Assembly: GCA_019914995.1 (NCBI GenBank)
Contig: CM034127.1
Location: forward strand, 6,944,001 to 7,008,000
DNA: 64,000 nt
Direction of reading: 5' to 3'
Origin: Acanthochlamys bracteata
Taxonomy: Eukaryota; Streptophyta; Magnoliopsida; Pandanales; Velloziaceae
The translations under genes and the position numbers were made by a program. Each line of letters starts with the position of its first letter. Within the stretch, counting starts at the first letter, position 1. The notes below the pieces were generated by a model. The model was not told where the DNA came from, did no database searches, and was given only the letters and a program-made list of their open reading frames with translations. Positions 22,431 through 34,785 of the stretch are shown piece after piece.

Positions 22431-23915
22431 TTGCATGATCGCAGTCAATCTTCATTTATATTTGGTTATGAGCTTGAGAGAGAGGTTAGGAGAATTAGAC
22501 GTGAGCGTAAAAATCACTTGAATACTAGAATTGAAGAGATGGCTGTTGCACCGAATGAAACAATGAGAGATCGTGACATTTTCATAATTTCTGTATCTTC
22601 ATCTAGTATTGTTTTCCCTGATACTGCTAGAAACTATGAGTTGAAAATTATTAATTTTAATATGATGTTTTCTTTTTATGGTTTGAACAATGAGAATCCT
22701 TTAGCTCATATTCAAGAAATTTTTAATATGAATTCTAACATGTCTTTGACAGATGGGGTTACTGAGGAACACCTTTAAATGATAATCTTTCTCTACACTT
22801 TAAAAAATAGAGCACAGATATGGTTGCAATCACTTAAATCTGGTTCACTTACTATTTGGACTGAAATTCAAAACAGATTTTTAGAGAAATTTTTTTCAAC
22901 TCAGAAAACTGATGCATTAAGAGATAACATCATATAATTTACTCAACAATCTGATGAGTCATTTTCTGAGACATGAGAACGATTTAATAATTTGTTAATT
23001 TAATGCCCTCACCATAGTTTGTCTATTTTAGTTTTGATACGTATATTTTATAGGCACTAACCGTTTTTAGTAATGCTGTAATGAACAATTATGCAGATGG
23101 ATCTATTCGAAATAAGACACTAGTTGAATGTCAAATACTATTCGAAAATTTAGATCTTGAGACGCAACATATGGATACACGAGAAAGATGAGTTAGAATA
23201 TATGAGGTGAGTGGTACTAACGATTATGCTTCTGAGGTGCAGGTGAATGCTATTAATGACAAATTGGCTGTTTTGCTGGCTATAACCGGAAACTCCCAAC
23301 ACAAGAGGTATGTGTCATTTGTAATTTATCTGGTCATTCTACTATACATTGTCCATAGAGAGTAGATTTTTTTGAGTTTGTATAAGAACAAACAACTATG
23401 GTAAGTTCCTATAATCGACATTCTAGACATGATTCATATTCAAACACCTACAATTCTGGATGGAGGAATCACTCTAACTTCTCGTGGAGCAATCACCAAC
23501 CTCCATCTCAACTAAAGCCATTGACTTCATTGGAGGATTTGGTAAGACAGCAATTGGTTAACAAAAGCTTGGAGCTCATGTAGGTCAAATTGCTCAAACT
23601 TTGAATCAAAGAGAGCCTGGTAAGTTTCCTAGTCAACCGAACATCAATCCACGAAATAATGAACAAACAAAAGCCATTCAATTAGGATCAGGTAAGCTTA
23701 ATAATAATGACAACAAAATTGTTGTTTCTGATGAAAGTATAGTTGAAGGTGATAAAAAACAGGAACTGGCCAGATTTGGATTAAAGGAAAAATACCGAAG
23801 TCATCGCCATCTGAGAGTGATCAACACTACGGAAAGGAATCTGCCCATCATCCTTCTGGACTACACAAGGCGGCTGATCGTTATACACCTCCTATCACAT
23901 TTTCGGGCCGTTTAA
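22431..23915 (+). pseudogene. Gypsy gag with CCHC zinc knuckle, broken
   Basis: Gag blocks FSFYGLNNENPLAHIQEI (near 22670) and, after a TAA at 22777-22779, IWLQSLKSGSLTIW near 22830 belong to the retrotransposon gag family. A CX2CX4HX4C zinc knuckle (CVICNLSGHSTIHC) is intact at 23311-23352. It is followed by the Athila-type NTYNSGWRNHSNFSW (about 23437-23481). Stops and shifts at 22778, 22936, 22975 and elsewhere break the frame. Confidence 0.88.
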
Positions 23916-24036
23916 AGCAAAATAAATAGGATAAGTAATTTCAAATATTTATGATATGTTAAGTAAAGTGCATATTAATCTTCATTTGCTTGATTTGATT
24001 GAATAGATTTCAGTATATGAAAAATTTATCAAAAAT

Positions 24037-24683
24037 TTGAGGGTTCACAAACTCAAATTTGCACAAAACGAAGGAGTCAGGTTGAATAAGAATTTAAGTG
24101 CAATATTGAAAAGCGAGCTTCCACCTAACATTGATGATCCACGTAATTTTGATATTCATATCACTATTGGTGCCAAAAGACTTGGACATGCTATGTTGGA
24201 CCTAGGGGCAAGCATCAACTTGATGCCATTTTCTATCTACCAAGAACTGGATTTGGAAGGCATACGCTTCGAGCTTGCTGATCATTCCATACGGCATTCC
24301 ACATGTATCATAGAGAATGTTTTAGTTCAAGTTGACAAATTAATTTTTCCTGCAGATTTTAATGTTTTAGACATGGAGGTGATCGTGAGACTGCTATTAT
24401 TCTTGGTCGTCCATTTATGCCTACTGTATACACGTGTATTAATATGGAAAAAGGCACTCTCACAATGACAGTATTGGGTGAAACCGTTAAATTCAAAATG
24501 TTTGATGCTTTAAAACATCATTTTATTTATTCAGATTTTTACTTTTCTATTGATTTATTAGATCAACTAATCGATTCTGTTGTTTTGCAGGAAAAATATA
24601 AGGATAATTTGGAAGCAGCGTTAACTTTAGATATGAGAGATAGTGATAATTCTGATGATATGCTTGCTACCCTAAATGGTTAA
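24037..24683 (+). pseudogene. Gypsy aspartic protease region
   Basis: LDLGASINLMPFSIYQEL (about 24196-24250) is the retropepsin active-site block as it appears in Athila-like elements (D-L-G-A-S). ILGRPFMPTVYTCI follows after a frameshift near 24385-24400. The reading frame ends at 24683, where similarity to the gypsy element stops and the next insertion begins. Confidence 0.85.
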
Positions 24684-24754
24684 AATCAATTCAACTTAGT
24701 TATAGAGCCTCATCACTTAAGGTTTTGCCGAAATTCAACTTAGTTGTAGAGTTT

Positions 24755-25213
24755 GGTTTAGTCCAATGCCAGTCATAACTCTTGGGTTGGCTCTGAGACC
24801 ACTTTGTCACGACCCAACCCAATAGCCATGACCGGCATTGGACTAAACTAAGCCCAAGCAAAGCTCAAGCAAAGTCCAACCCAATAAGCTCATAAGAATT
24901 GACTTCAAAACAATACGTGTAAAAGTTCTCAAAAATTTTCGGCAGAACCTTCCTTGAAAAATCAAAAGAAAACCTAATTAAAATAAATTAAAATCACCAA
25001 ACTACATCAAGACAATAAAACATGCAAAAGACTTAATAACTTATACAACCGCTACCTGCGGTAATAATCTCAACAAAAAAAAAAAGAGAAAATAAATAAA
25101 TCAACAATTGGGCACCAAGCCAATAATTTACAAAAAACAATAATAAGAACAAAACAATCCCTTGAGGGTTACCGTGCCACCTTCTTTCCAAAATTACTAA
25201 TAGGTATTTCGGT
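24755..25213 (-). repeat. Inverted LTR terminus with primer site, forming a palindrome
   Basis: 24805-25213 is the reverse complement of the LTR end at about 27095-27488. Left of it, 24789-24802 is the inverted Met primer site (GGCTCTGAGACCAC). Then 24755-24790 is itself the reverse complement of 24814-24849. The result is a tight palindrome with the primer site in the loop. Confidence 0.75.
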
Positions 25214-27488
25214 ACAGTAACATCTGCTTTAGAATCTCCGGCATACCATGCCAATATCTATGCATTTCGATTAACTTCCTCATGCTATAGCTTGCCTGTA
25301 TGGTGCATGCCTGTTTGAGTTATATTTAAACATATGTAAAGGCATGCTAGTGATAAGTAAGTTATCGTATTATTTTAGATTCTATTTATACATGTTAACG
25401 GGCTAGATGATAGAAAATCTAATAGTATGATTGATAACGCATAAGGAGAGTGCCTAATAATGCATTCCGACACGAGAATCATGATAGTTATAAAAGCATG
25501 GGTGCCTTTCATAAGATTTAATACTAAAATTCATTTAGCATGCTTATGACTAGTACATATGTATAGGAATCTTGACACAAAGTATATTTGTTTGCTATTA
25601 GTAAATGGCTTAGCATATCTAGCTAGTATACTCAAGTCGACAAACTTGTAAATACGTATTGGAAACCAATTACATAAATTATTATGTATACTGTCTGAAT
25701 TTTTGTGTGGGATGCATAATCTATTTGTGGAACATGTTTTATACGGAATAGCAATCATCGGCAACATGATGCATGGTAACTTAGATATGTGTGAATGCTA
25801 TTCATCTATTGCTCGCATATGATTCTCAAAGCATATATTATTCAATGTTGTAGACGTATATGTATATGGACATATGGTTGAGAATGAATCTAATGGAGGC
25901 TTTATACCTGGTTGATCATGATGCATATGCATATGACCTATGACTAATGCCTGCAGAGGCTTTGAGCTTGATTGACCTTATGCATGGATACTCGTGCTGC
26001 ACGAGACAAGTGAATCAGGGGCTGAAATCAGGACCCCAGTGGGTGTGGGCCGGGCACCCACCTATGGCCATAGTATTGTTAGGCCCATGCGCGTGGCGAC
26101 GGTACCACGGCCCATCCGGTTCGATCACTCGGGATGGTTATACTTCGCCGAGGCAGGAGTAGCCTAGTTGGTAGGTTGAGCTGGAGATTGGATCTCGCTC
26201 TTTGTTTTATGATTATTATCCTGATTCCCTAATTAGTGTCACGTCATGTAGATAGATGCATGTGCTTGCACGATGACATATGTAGATATTATAGACATGC
26301 ATTGACCTTTTACTCCATTTCTATTGTATAGATCATACATATAGATACTTATGCATACATAATCATACATATAGATAATACTGGTATGCGTGATATATAT
26401 TACATGCAATTACGTATGCCTATTTTTGGATAACTTGTTATACGAGAAATGTAAACGCAAATGCATAAGTCTTTAATTGAGGCATACAATATATCTAGCT
26501 TACATTTTCGCTCGCTTACATGTGTGTATGTTGATAGCATTATAATGCGAGTTGGAGACATGATTCCGCCTTATCATTTGATTATATGACTTTAATTCCT
26601 TGGTGCATGACACACATTATATGTAGTATGCTCGAGTGGAGGAACTACATGTATATTATTCGTAATGATAGACATATGCATGCATATAGATAACATCAGA
26701 ATTTATGTTTGTATATTTATTATGCGTGTATGAATATGAATATGTAATAATTGAGAACTCATATAGCATAATTAATTGTTACGGAAAGGGTTTGTGTTGC
26801 CTGTCATGCTTCCGTATCTGTCCTTATTAGAAGTAGGCCGGTATGGGACGGTCTAGAACTAGATAAGGAATGATCTGATCTATCGTTGCATTTATTTCAT
26901 ATAGAGATACAGAGAAACAATGATAGGGTAATGCATTAGAAACTTTAAATAGTGCATCCCTGATTTATTACCTCACTGAGACTGGGCTCAGCCTTTTCTT
27001 TCTTTGGTCTCCCCCAGTTGTTGCAGGGCTGAGTTCGAGTTAGCGGACCTTATCATGGACCTGAGAGATATAATGATGGTATATTTAAAATATTTCTATT
27101 TATTATTTAGTTGGCCCTGTAACACTCGAGGGACTGTACTATTCTTATTATTATTGGTAAATCAGTTTGGTACCCGATTATTGATTTATATGTTTTTCTC
27201 ATTTTGTTGAGATGTATTACCGCAGATAGCGGTTGTATAAGTTAATAAATCTTTCTTGTGATTTATTTCTCGTGTTGTTGTTACGAGTTTGTGATATTAT
27301 TGTTGTGGTTTAATTGTTAGGTTTCTCTTCTTAAATTTTAAGGGAAGTTCTGCCAAAATTTTTTAAAAATTTTGATTATGATGTTTTGTGTCGATTTTGT
27401 GTTAGGCTTACTGGGCTGGGCCGAGCTTGGGTTCTACCTAGGCTTGGTTTAGTCTAGTGCCGGTTATGGCTCAGGTTGGGTTGTGACA
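25214..27488 (+). repeat. Left LTR of the chromovirus-like element (5' truncated)
   Basis: Begins with GTAACATCTGCTTTAGAA, which recurs at 31913, so the first roughly 1,065 bp present in the right LTR are missing here. A shared GC-rich block (25950-26215 versus 34512-34775), containing GGACCCCAGTGGGTGTGG and GGCCCATGCGCGTGG, confirms the pair. The copy continues about 1.27 kb past the point where the right LTR is cut. Confidence 0.8.
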
Positions 27489-27490
27489 AA

Positions 27491-27504
27491 GTGGTATAAG
27501 AGCC
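27491..27504 (+). other. Primer binding site of the chromovirus-like element (tRNA-iMet type)
   Basis: GTGGTATAAGAGCC follows the LTR end by two bases; the usual form is TGGTATCAGAGCC. Confidence 0.8.
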
Positions 27505-30500
27505 AAGTATCAGAGCATGGTCGGTCGTAAGAGATTACAGAGCCATAGGATCATTGAATTTGCATTCGGTTGTTTCTTTTTGCGCGTTAAAATTAGTACT
27601 CTTATTAAGCTCAAGATTTTGTAAATAAGAGTGGACGATTGTAAGTTTTCTATTTAGAGTTACGATTGCACAAATAGACTCATTTAACGTGTCACACTCT
27701 CTTATAATTATTGGAAAGAGAGTTTCAGTGGAGCTAATTTTTTAATTAATGAGTAAAACGGATGTGTCGATGGCTTTGCCTTGATACTTCTATCTACAGT
27801 CAAGCATGCGATTGTTGGATTTCTATCCAAAATGGCGATGTTAACACTTGTATGAAGTGTTGTGCCGCTCGTGAGGCTTTCAACACTTTATGAAAAAAAA
27901 AAAGTGTTTCATAACGACTACCGTTGAGGGTATAGACAACTCACATAAGAACGATCATAAAATATTTAGAGAATGTGTGCTTTGTCATGGTATGTTGGTA
28001 TGCTTGCCGCTATTGATCTGGCACTTGCTAAGATGTGTATCGTGAATCGTCAGAAGATGCAATCACAATAGTTTTTCCACGGGCGTTAGTCATATTCGCT
28101 TATGTTTTAGGATTTGTCGAGTTGCCTCGGTGGAGTAAAGAATAACGAATCTACTTGTTCTCCTTACTCTAAAGACTAAAATTTAAATTGCGATCTTTTC
28201 AAGTAGGATCAGCACTCTAATCTTTATCTTATTTGATGAAGACGCTCAATATGTTTCATTGCGGTAGTCGTCATTATTGTTTCTTACATTGATAAGCTTA
28301 TATCATTGTAAGTGCAGCTTTTTGGTAGTTGGTGTGAGGATTGTTTATCAATACGGATTTTATCATTTAAAATTTGGCAAATATTAAGCTTGCGCGCTTT
28401 ATGTTTGTTGAGATGTACTATGCTATTAAATTTTTCTCGATTTTGGTATTAAGTGAGTTGTTTGTTATTGGCTTGGATTATTCAGTTTTTTAGAATGTCA
28501 CGAGCATAGTAGCTTGCTAAACTGACTATTTATTTTCTGACTAGTATTTGTAAGAGCCTGATTTTGTATTAGTGATTAGTTTGATATTTAAATTTGCAAA
28601 GTTTGAATCTGTTAAGGCCGGGTTACTTTGACTAGTAGTGTTTCTCCTGAGCTATTAGCTTTAGTGCTGTTAATTTATTTAGAATGATTTGATTAGCTGA
28701 TGCTATCGTGTTTATGCCTTATCGAGTAGCAGTCAAACAAATGTTTCTTGTTATAGAATGACTTGAATGGTGTTCTATGGTTTAGTTAGGCATGATTTTT
28801 ATGTTGGAAAAGTAGGCATTTCATTACTGGATGCTTTAGAGCTGCATGAGTTATGTTAAAAGTAGGTTTTGTTTTCAATGCGTTCTTATCAGCTTTTCAA
28901 TAGAATGCTAATTAGACTCATGTGTCATTATCAAGGCTCTAATGCTCTTAATTGAGGTTTTTGTTAGAATTGACTAAGAATTCTTAACCAAGAAAGTTTT
29001 GAAGTTGATGTTCTTTGACTAGGTCATAGAATAGTGTGTTTATCTTATATGTTTTGGTTAAAGTTGAGATAATATTTCGACTAGCTGCTTCGCTTTTAAT
29101 CAAGCAAAAAAAAAAAAAAAAAAAATCATTATTGGTGTTGGCTATTAATTTCTTATTTTCGCTCAGTAGCTTGAAATCATCTTGTGGTAATGTTTTAAAT
29201 ATTTAGATTAGAAAGTGATAGCTTTAAGAAGATTAAATTATATTATGCGAATTAATTATTTTACCTGAAGTAGTGGCTGCATTGTTTTCGAGTCTTCATT
29301 ATCTTAGGGTTATCACCTAATGTTGTTAGTTCATTGTTTTAGTTCTTAAGTTTTATAGAACTCGAATTTTGGATCATTTTTCACCATTCGTATCCTCAAG
29401 AATTTTATTGCTAATGCTTTAACCTGTCTAGTGCAGCTACTTGATATTTTAGGCTTGTCTACGTCGTAGGACTTGCTCTTTTGGGTCAGACTTTGCACTA
29501 CTTGTGCAGTCTGGCATGAGCTGTCTATAGTTGTATTCTCCCTTAGGAGGAGGTTATTACATCACTTGTTCTATTTTATATTTTTCAAAAGTTTTGACTT
29601 GAAGTATATGGGTTTAAGCGAAAGATTTGAGGTTGAACTATCTTGTCTTATACAAGGCTTTGATAGAATAGTTGAGATATCTTAACTTGAGTTTCGCTAG
29701 TTTTCTATCTACTATAAATTTCTATCTCAAAAGATTTTGAGGCTGTTTATAGAAATTTGATTTGTGAGTCTTTAAACTGTAGCCCAATGTTTCAAACTTG
29801 ATTAAGTTTTATATCACGTGGAGGCAAATGACGTCCCTTAATTAGGTTTCTAAATTTTGTGTGATGAGCGGTCTATTTATTGATTTGTCATAGTTGGTTA
29901 ATTAATCATCTATTTGGTATACACTTTGCTAGTGTGTGTGTTTTGAAGCATGTTTGCTTTCAATAGTGAATGGTCCTTGCCTGCTTCTTGAGTATAACGC
30001 AAACAAATTTTTGGGCTTATTTGTCATCCTCTTTAAGGATTTGATGTCCATTAGGTTATATTTAGGGCAACGAACCATTATAATTGTAGTGCCTCGAAGT
30101 CTATGAATTGTAAGCAGCCATCGGACCCACCGTTGCTTACTCTTACTGAATCGGACCAGCGATTGTTCCAACAATAACGATAATTATTATTATTATTAAA
30201 ACGCGAGGGAGAAAACTTTTGTATTAAAATTTACAGTAAGAAAAGAGTTTGTGGTGCATTATGATCTTACGGTATTAACAATGCCGACTCCTTGCTGATA
30301 TTCCTTCGTTCGATTAATTTCATTCGATGTTGAGGTTATTGGATGATCGCGTTTCGCGGGTAATAATGAAGTTGCATGTTTGTTGCCAAGCTGAATCTTA
30401 ACCCGATACTGGATCTCGGATTTTATTTATGATTGAGGGTGTTCTTTGTTTGCCTATGGCACAAGCGATGAAAGGTGATTTAGATTCTGAAAAGTAACAT

Positions 30501-30834
30501 TGTCCTTGTTAAACCACCCTTTTGTTTGTGTTGTTTGGGATGAAGTCATCCTCGAGTGGTGTGATTTCGCTACGAGAGCTTTACGCTACCCTTAAACATA
30601 TGTGGAAGATGTTGCAAACACTAAGGAAAGGTGAATTGTAAGTTTGCTACTTGAGAGAGATCATGTTCGAATGTAAGACCTTGTTTGGGCGTATTACAAA
30701 TATCAAGTTTAAAATAAATATTGTCATATTTTGACAGAAGCGTGGAGCTCAGGGTGAGGTGTTGTTGGTCGTTTAAATTTTGAACTATAAGTTCTTTTCT
30801 TTTTATTTGGAAAATTCGGAGACGAATTTTTGTT
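27505..30834. other. Interior of the chromovirus-like element, no readable gene
   Basis: 3.3 kb without an ORF above about 80 codons or any clear gag/pol block. A poly-A run of about 20 lies at 29106-29125 and an ATT microsatellite at 30181-30197. It is either heavily decayed pol or a large non-coding interior (LARD-like). Confidence 0.55.
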
Positions 30835-30847
30835 AAGGGGGTTATAT

Positions 30848-33800
30848 TGTAATAGCTTGATTGTGGTGGGGTGGACTAAGCCATTGTTAGAGATAGAAGC
30901 CCTAGTATGCAATGTTTCCTTCTTTTATTTTTCTCCTCCACCCGACAGCCACCCTCTCAGTCTCCTTCCTAGCGTTCGATCAGCCCCGTCCGACGGCCAT
31001 TTCTCTTCTTTTTCACTCCGGCGTGCATCTCCTCACCCTCTTCTTCGTCTTCCTACCTCAATTTCGCCGGATTTAGCTTAATCATCACCGAGCTGAAAAC
31101 CCCAACCTTCGCCGGAGTTCTTCCCCGGCAATTGGACTGCACCGAGCTGCTAAAAACCATCTCCTCACCTCACTGAAGGTTTTTCCTCCATCAAGTGAGC
31201 CAAATTTCTGTCCGAGATGGAAGAAGCGCAGTTTCGTCGGACCGCCATGAAATTGAATGATTCCGGCCGCCGGTCCTTGATTTGAGTTTCACCGTCTTCC
31301 TTCTTGAGCTTAGCTTTTGTACCTGCATCTTTTAACCACTTGAAAACCTCTTGGTTGGAGTTCGCCGGAACCCTAGCTTTCGCCGAAATTCGGCGAGCCG
31401 GCGGGCTCTACGGCCGAGGTAAGCCGTATATAATTTTGTGTCTATTTGAACAATTTGAACTTGTTATTGGATTAGTTTTGATTCATTTTGCCTTAGGGTA
31501 TTATCGGATCGTAAATCCATAAGCTTCGTCGTTGGGACGCGAAATTAGTTTGGACTTAGATCGTCATTTTAACGGTACGCTTTTGAACTCGCAAATTAGC
31601 ATTAATCGTGTAATGATTAGAAATCGGATGAATAGTTGAATGGATAACATCGTGCAAGGAGTAGCGCTGTGTGGCTATTTAATTTCAGATTTGAATCGAT
31701 TATGTTATAAATTACGAATGTGAAGTTTAGACTTTGTTTAGCATATTATAGTAACGAATGTACCGTTATGTGCATTAGGATTGCATGATTAACTTGAAGC
31801 TGAGTGGTGTGGCTTGGTGTAGCCTACGAATTTAAATATATTGCGTGGACATCATGTGAGGGTTATTTGCGTCTTTCCTTCTTAGCTTATCGTTAGAATT
31901 TTAATGCAAGTAACATCTGCTTTAGAAACTCCGGCATGATTTGCCACCTTCAGTGCATAATATGATTGATCGTTCATGCCATAAAGTGCTTGTGCACGGA
32001 TAATTGTATAAGGTCATTATAACATAGAAATTATAAGGAGCATGCTAGAAATAAAATAGGTTGTATGATTGATGAGAGCACCATATTTGTATGTTATAAT
32101 CTAAAATTTGTGATATGTGGGTATATGAGATCTATAGGATGTCGTCTATATTGCATAGCATATAAACTTGACAAGGGTATTGTTGGAACTCCAAGATTGT
32201 TTTTGATGATAACAATAATTAAGAATTATAGTTTATGGATTAGGGTGAACTAATGATTGGAATCAAGTTCTGCAGAAATTCATAAAACAGATCTATCCCA
32301 CACAGAACAGAGAATCCCTCGACCACCAAACAGCCAGCTGTATAATTGCTGCTACATGAATATCGCGAACAGAGAAGAGCAGAAAAACAGAGTATCGCCA
32401 ACATAGATGAACAGAAAATAGAGGACTCAATAGCGGTTACTCACGCTTTTTTTCTTCGCTTCTTTTGACAGAGAAGAATCAGAAAATTGTGATAATCATT
32501 CACTCTTCAGAAAATCCGATTTTCCTCCAGAAGAAATCACGAATTTAATTACAAGAGGACAGCACACGAGACAGAGGATGTCACAGTCACATCAAGGTCA
32601 CCACGGCGATCGTCAAGCGGGATGAGAACAAAGATACGGGATGTAGGATGCCACAACCATATAATAGCCAATCGCTATGCTACTATCAAGCGGGGACAGA
32701 GGACAAGATACGGGATGAGGATGCGGCCACATTACGGATTGTTTGTTTGGTGAAGCATATGCTGACCTCTCTATTTTTGGGACAAACCCATATGTTCAAA
32801 CGGCAACGGTTTCCCTTGCCTTCAAAAATCACCGCGACTCACAACGGATCAAGGACCTCAAGCGTAAGATTTACAAGGGCTAGAATCATCTTCACTTTCA
32901 CACAAAAGGAAGCTCAATAATCAAGGAAAGAAAGCAAATCAAAGTCCTTGGTCACAAGCGGTCAACTTGCATTGCATTTATTATGGACATACCATATCAA
33001 CTCATCACCACCGAAATTCAAATGTAAGCTTAGCTGAATTAAGCACTCAACCGTTATAAAGCAAATTCAAATCTCTTCAACGCATTCAATGCAACAAAGA
33101 CTTTGCACAAACACGGTGAAGAACCATCGACAACACCATTCCTTCTCTCGGCGTGAAGAACCGAGCGCCAACAAAGAACGTTCCTCAACGGCGGCTCTGC
33201 ACAGAAAGATGTTCTATAAAAGGAGTCACAAAGAACGAGGAAACGTGGTGGAGAAATAGAGAAAAAACAGGAGAAAACATAAAGAAAAGTAAGTAGAGAG
33301 AACTCAAAAAAACAGAGATATACAAGAACTCTACCACTCTACACAAAAACTCCCCTTTGCCCGGTCACGAACTTGACTACTCCACACAAACAAATCTTGC
33401 TGCAAATCATACTGAAGAAATCTCTCAGCAATCTCTCCGATCATCTCATCTGAATCACCGATTAAACACTTAACATTCTTGAGATAGATCCTGCACTCAA
33501 TACTTGTTTATTTTCTTGCAACTTGTCACTCACAGTGTAAAGGTGGTGCTGGATGCACCTGTAAAAGAAGCTCGGGTTGAGCTTGGTGTAAGCTTTTAGA
33601 CCTTGTAATAGTGCTAGCAAATCAGCCAGGGGGACAGGCGTGTCCAGGAGGCTGGTAGGGGTTGTTTTGGCGAAGAAACCCGGTAGAGTATGTGTGCTTG
33701 GCGAAGCACTTCGCTCTAGGTGTATTTGTAGCATATTAAAGGTCTAGTTAAGCTTTGGCTCTGGTGATAGAGCGACCGTGGATGTAGGCAAAGGGGTTTT

Positions 33801-34785
33801 GCCGAACCACGTTAAATATCCTGAGCACTAATCTTTTGTTACTTCACATAAACACGCTAACTCTTACATTTGCGGTGACAAAGATTGACACTGACCATTT
33901 GCTAACTCTCTGCCAGTAGGATAACAAATTTGATAAAATTTTTTATAGACTAACTCAATTCACCCCTCCCCTCTTGAGTTAATCTTGCAGGAATATCTAA
34001 CAGGTATTATGCTATTAAAGTGGCTAGATATAGATATTATAACTCTATATCAAGTTATGACATATGCTAAGCTACGAGAAGCCTTAAATCTAACATATTA
34101 GCATGCTTAGAGTGATATATGTGTATAATAATCATATCACAAGTATATCAGTATGTCATTACTAAATGGCTTAGCATGCTTTTAGTATATACGTGACTCG
34201 AATGAATTTGTAGACAAAGTGATAGAATTAAATTGCATGCACCATTACGTATGCCATATGGGATTCTGCATTGAATGCACTTTTTACTTGTAAAGCATGC
34301 TTATCAAGAATGGTAATTATTGTAACCATGATGCATAGTAATTTTAGATATGTGAGAGTGACTTCACATATTGTTTGCATATGAATTGGAAGCATAGAGA
34401 TGTGACATTTGTATACCTACACGTGTAGAGGCATTGATTATGATTGAAACCTGGTAGAGGCTTTTGAGCCTGGTTTACCATGTGAATATGCATATGACCT
34501 ATGACTAATGCCTGTAGGGGCTCAGATTTGATTGACCTATTATGCATAGACACTCGCGCTGCACGAGGCAGGCGAGTCAAGGGCTGAGATCAGGACCCCA
34601 GTGGGTGTGGAGCAGGCACCCACTTATGGCCATAGTATTGTTAGGCCCATGCGCGTGGGGACGATACCACGGGCCATCCGGTTCGATCATCCGGGATGGT
34701 TATACCTCGCCGAGGCAGGAGTAGCCTGGTTGGTAGGTTGAGCTGGAGATTAGATCTCGCTCTTTGCTTTATGATTATTATCCTG
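30848..34785 (+). repeat. Right LTR of the chromovirus-like element (interrupted, 3' truncated)
   Basis: Starts TGTAATAGC after the polypurine tract. A GC-richer leader-like section (30940-31420) follows. Homology with the left LTR begins at 31913 and ends at 34785, where the next TIR element starts. It is interrupted by the solo LTR 32181-34002. Confidence 0.75.
32181..34002 (+). mobile_element. Solo LTR of a copia (Sirevirus-like) element, TSD GGTAT
   Basis: Begins TGTTGGAACTCCAAGA and ends TATCTAACA, flanked by perfect 5-bp duplications GGTAT (32176-32180 and 34003-34007). TGTTGG starts and the GCCGAACCACGTTAAAT block near 33810 are typical of Sirevirus/copia LTRs. No internal region remains, which points to recombination between the two LTRs of an earlier full element. 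Its sequence differs from the LTRs of the copia element at 14847-43860. Confidence 0.85.

Larger units (their letters stand above)
24805..34785 (+). mobile_element. Chromovirus-like (Tekay/Del-type) LTR element without readable pol, nested in the gypsy element
   Basis: It has a left LTR ending at 27488 (TTGTGACA), a Met-tRNA primer site at 27491-27504, a 3.3-kb interior, a polypurine tract AAGGGGG (30835-30841) preceded by GAGACGAATTTTTGTTA, and a right LTR starting TGTAATAGC at 30848. The PPT context and LTR start are those of Tekay-like Ty3/gypsy elements. The interior 27505-30834 shows no clear protein; a weak RT-like KMLQTLRKGEL occurs near 30610. The left end is an inverted LTR piece and the right end is cut off at the next element, so no target duplication survives. 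Confidence 0.7.

Noticed and set aside
27491-27504. tRNA-like sequence
   Set aside because: Only the complement of the tRNA-iMet 3' end is present; this is a retroelement primer site. The same holds for 22289-22306 and 42077-42090.
32648-33734. ORFs of 90 codons within the solo LTR as host genes
   Set aside because: They lie wholly inside a TSD-bounded LTR and show no protein family.
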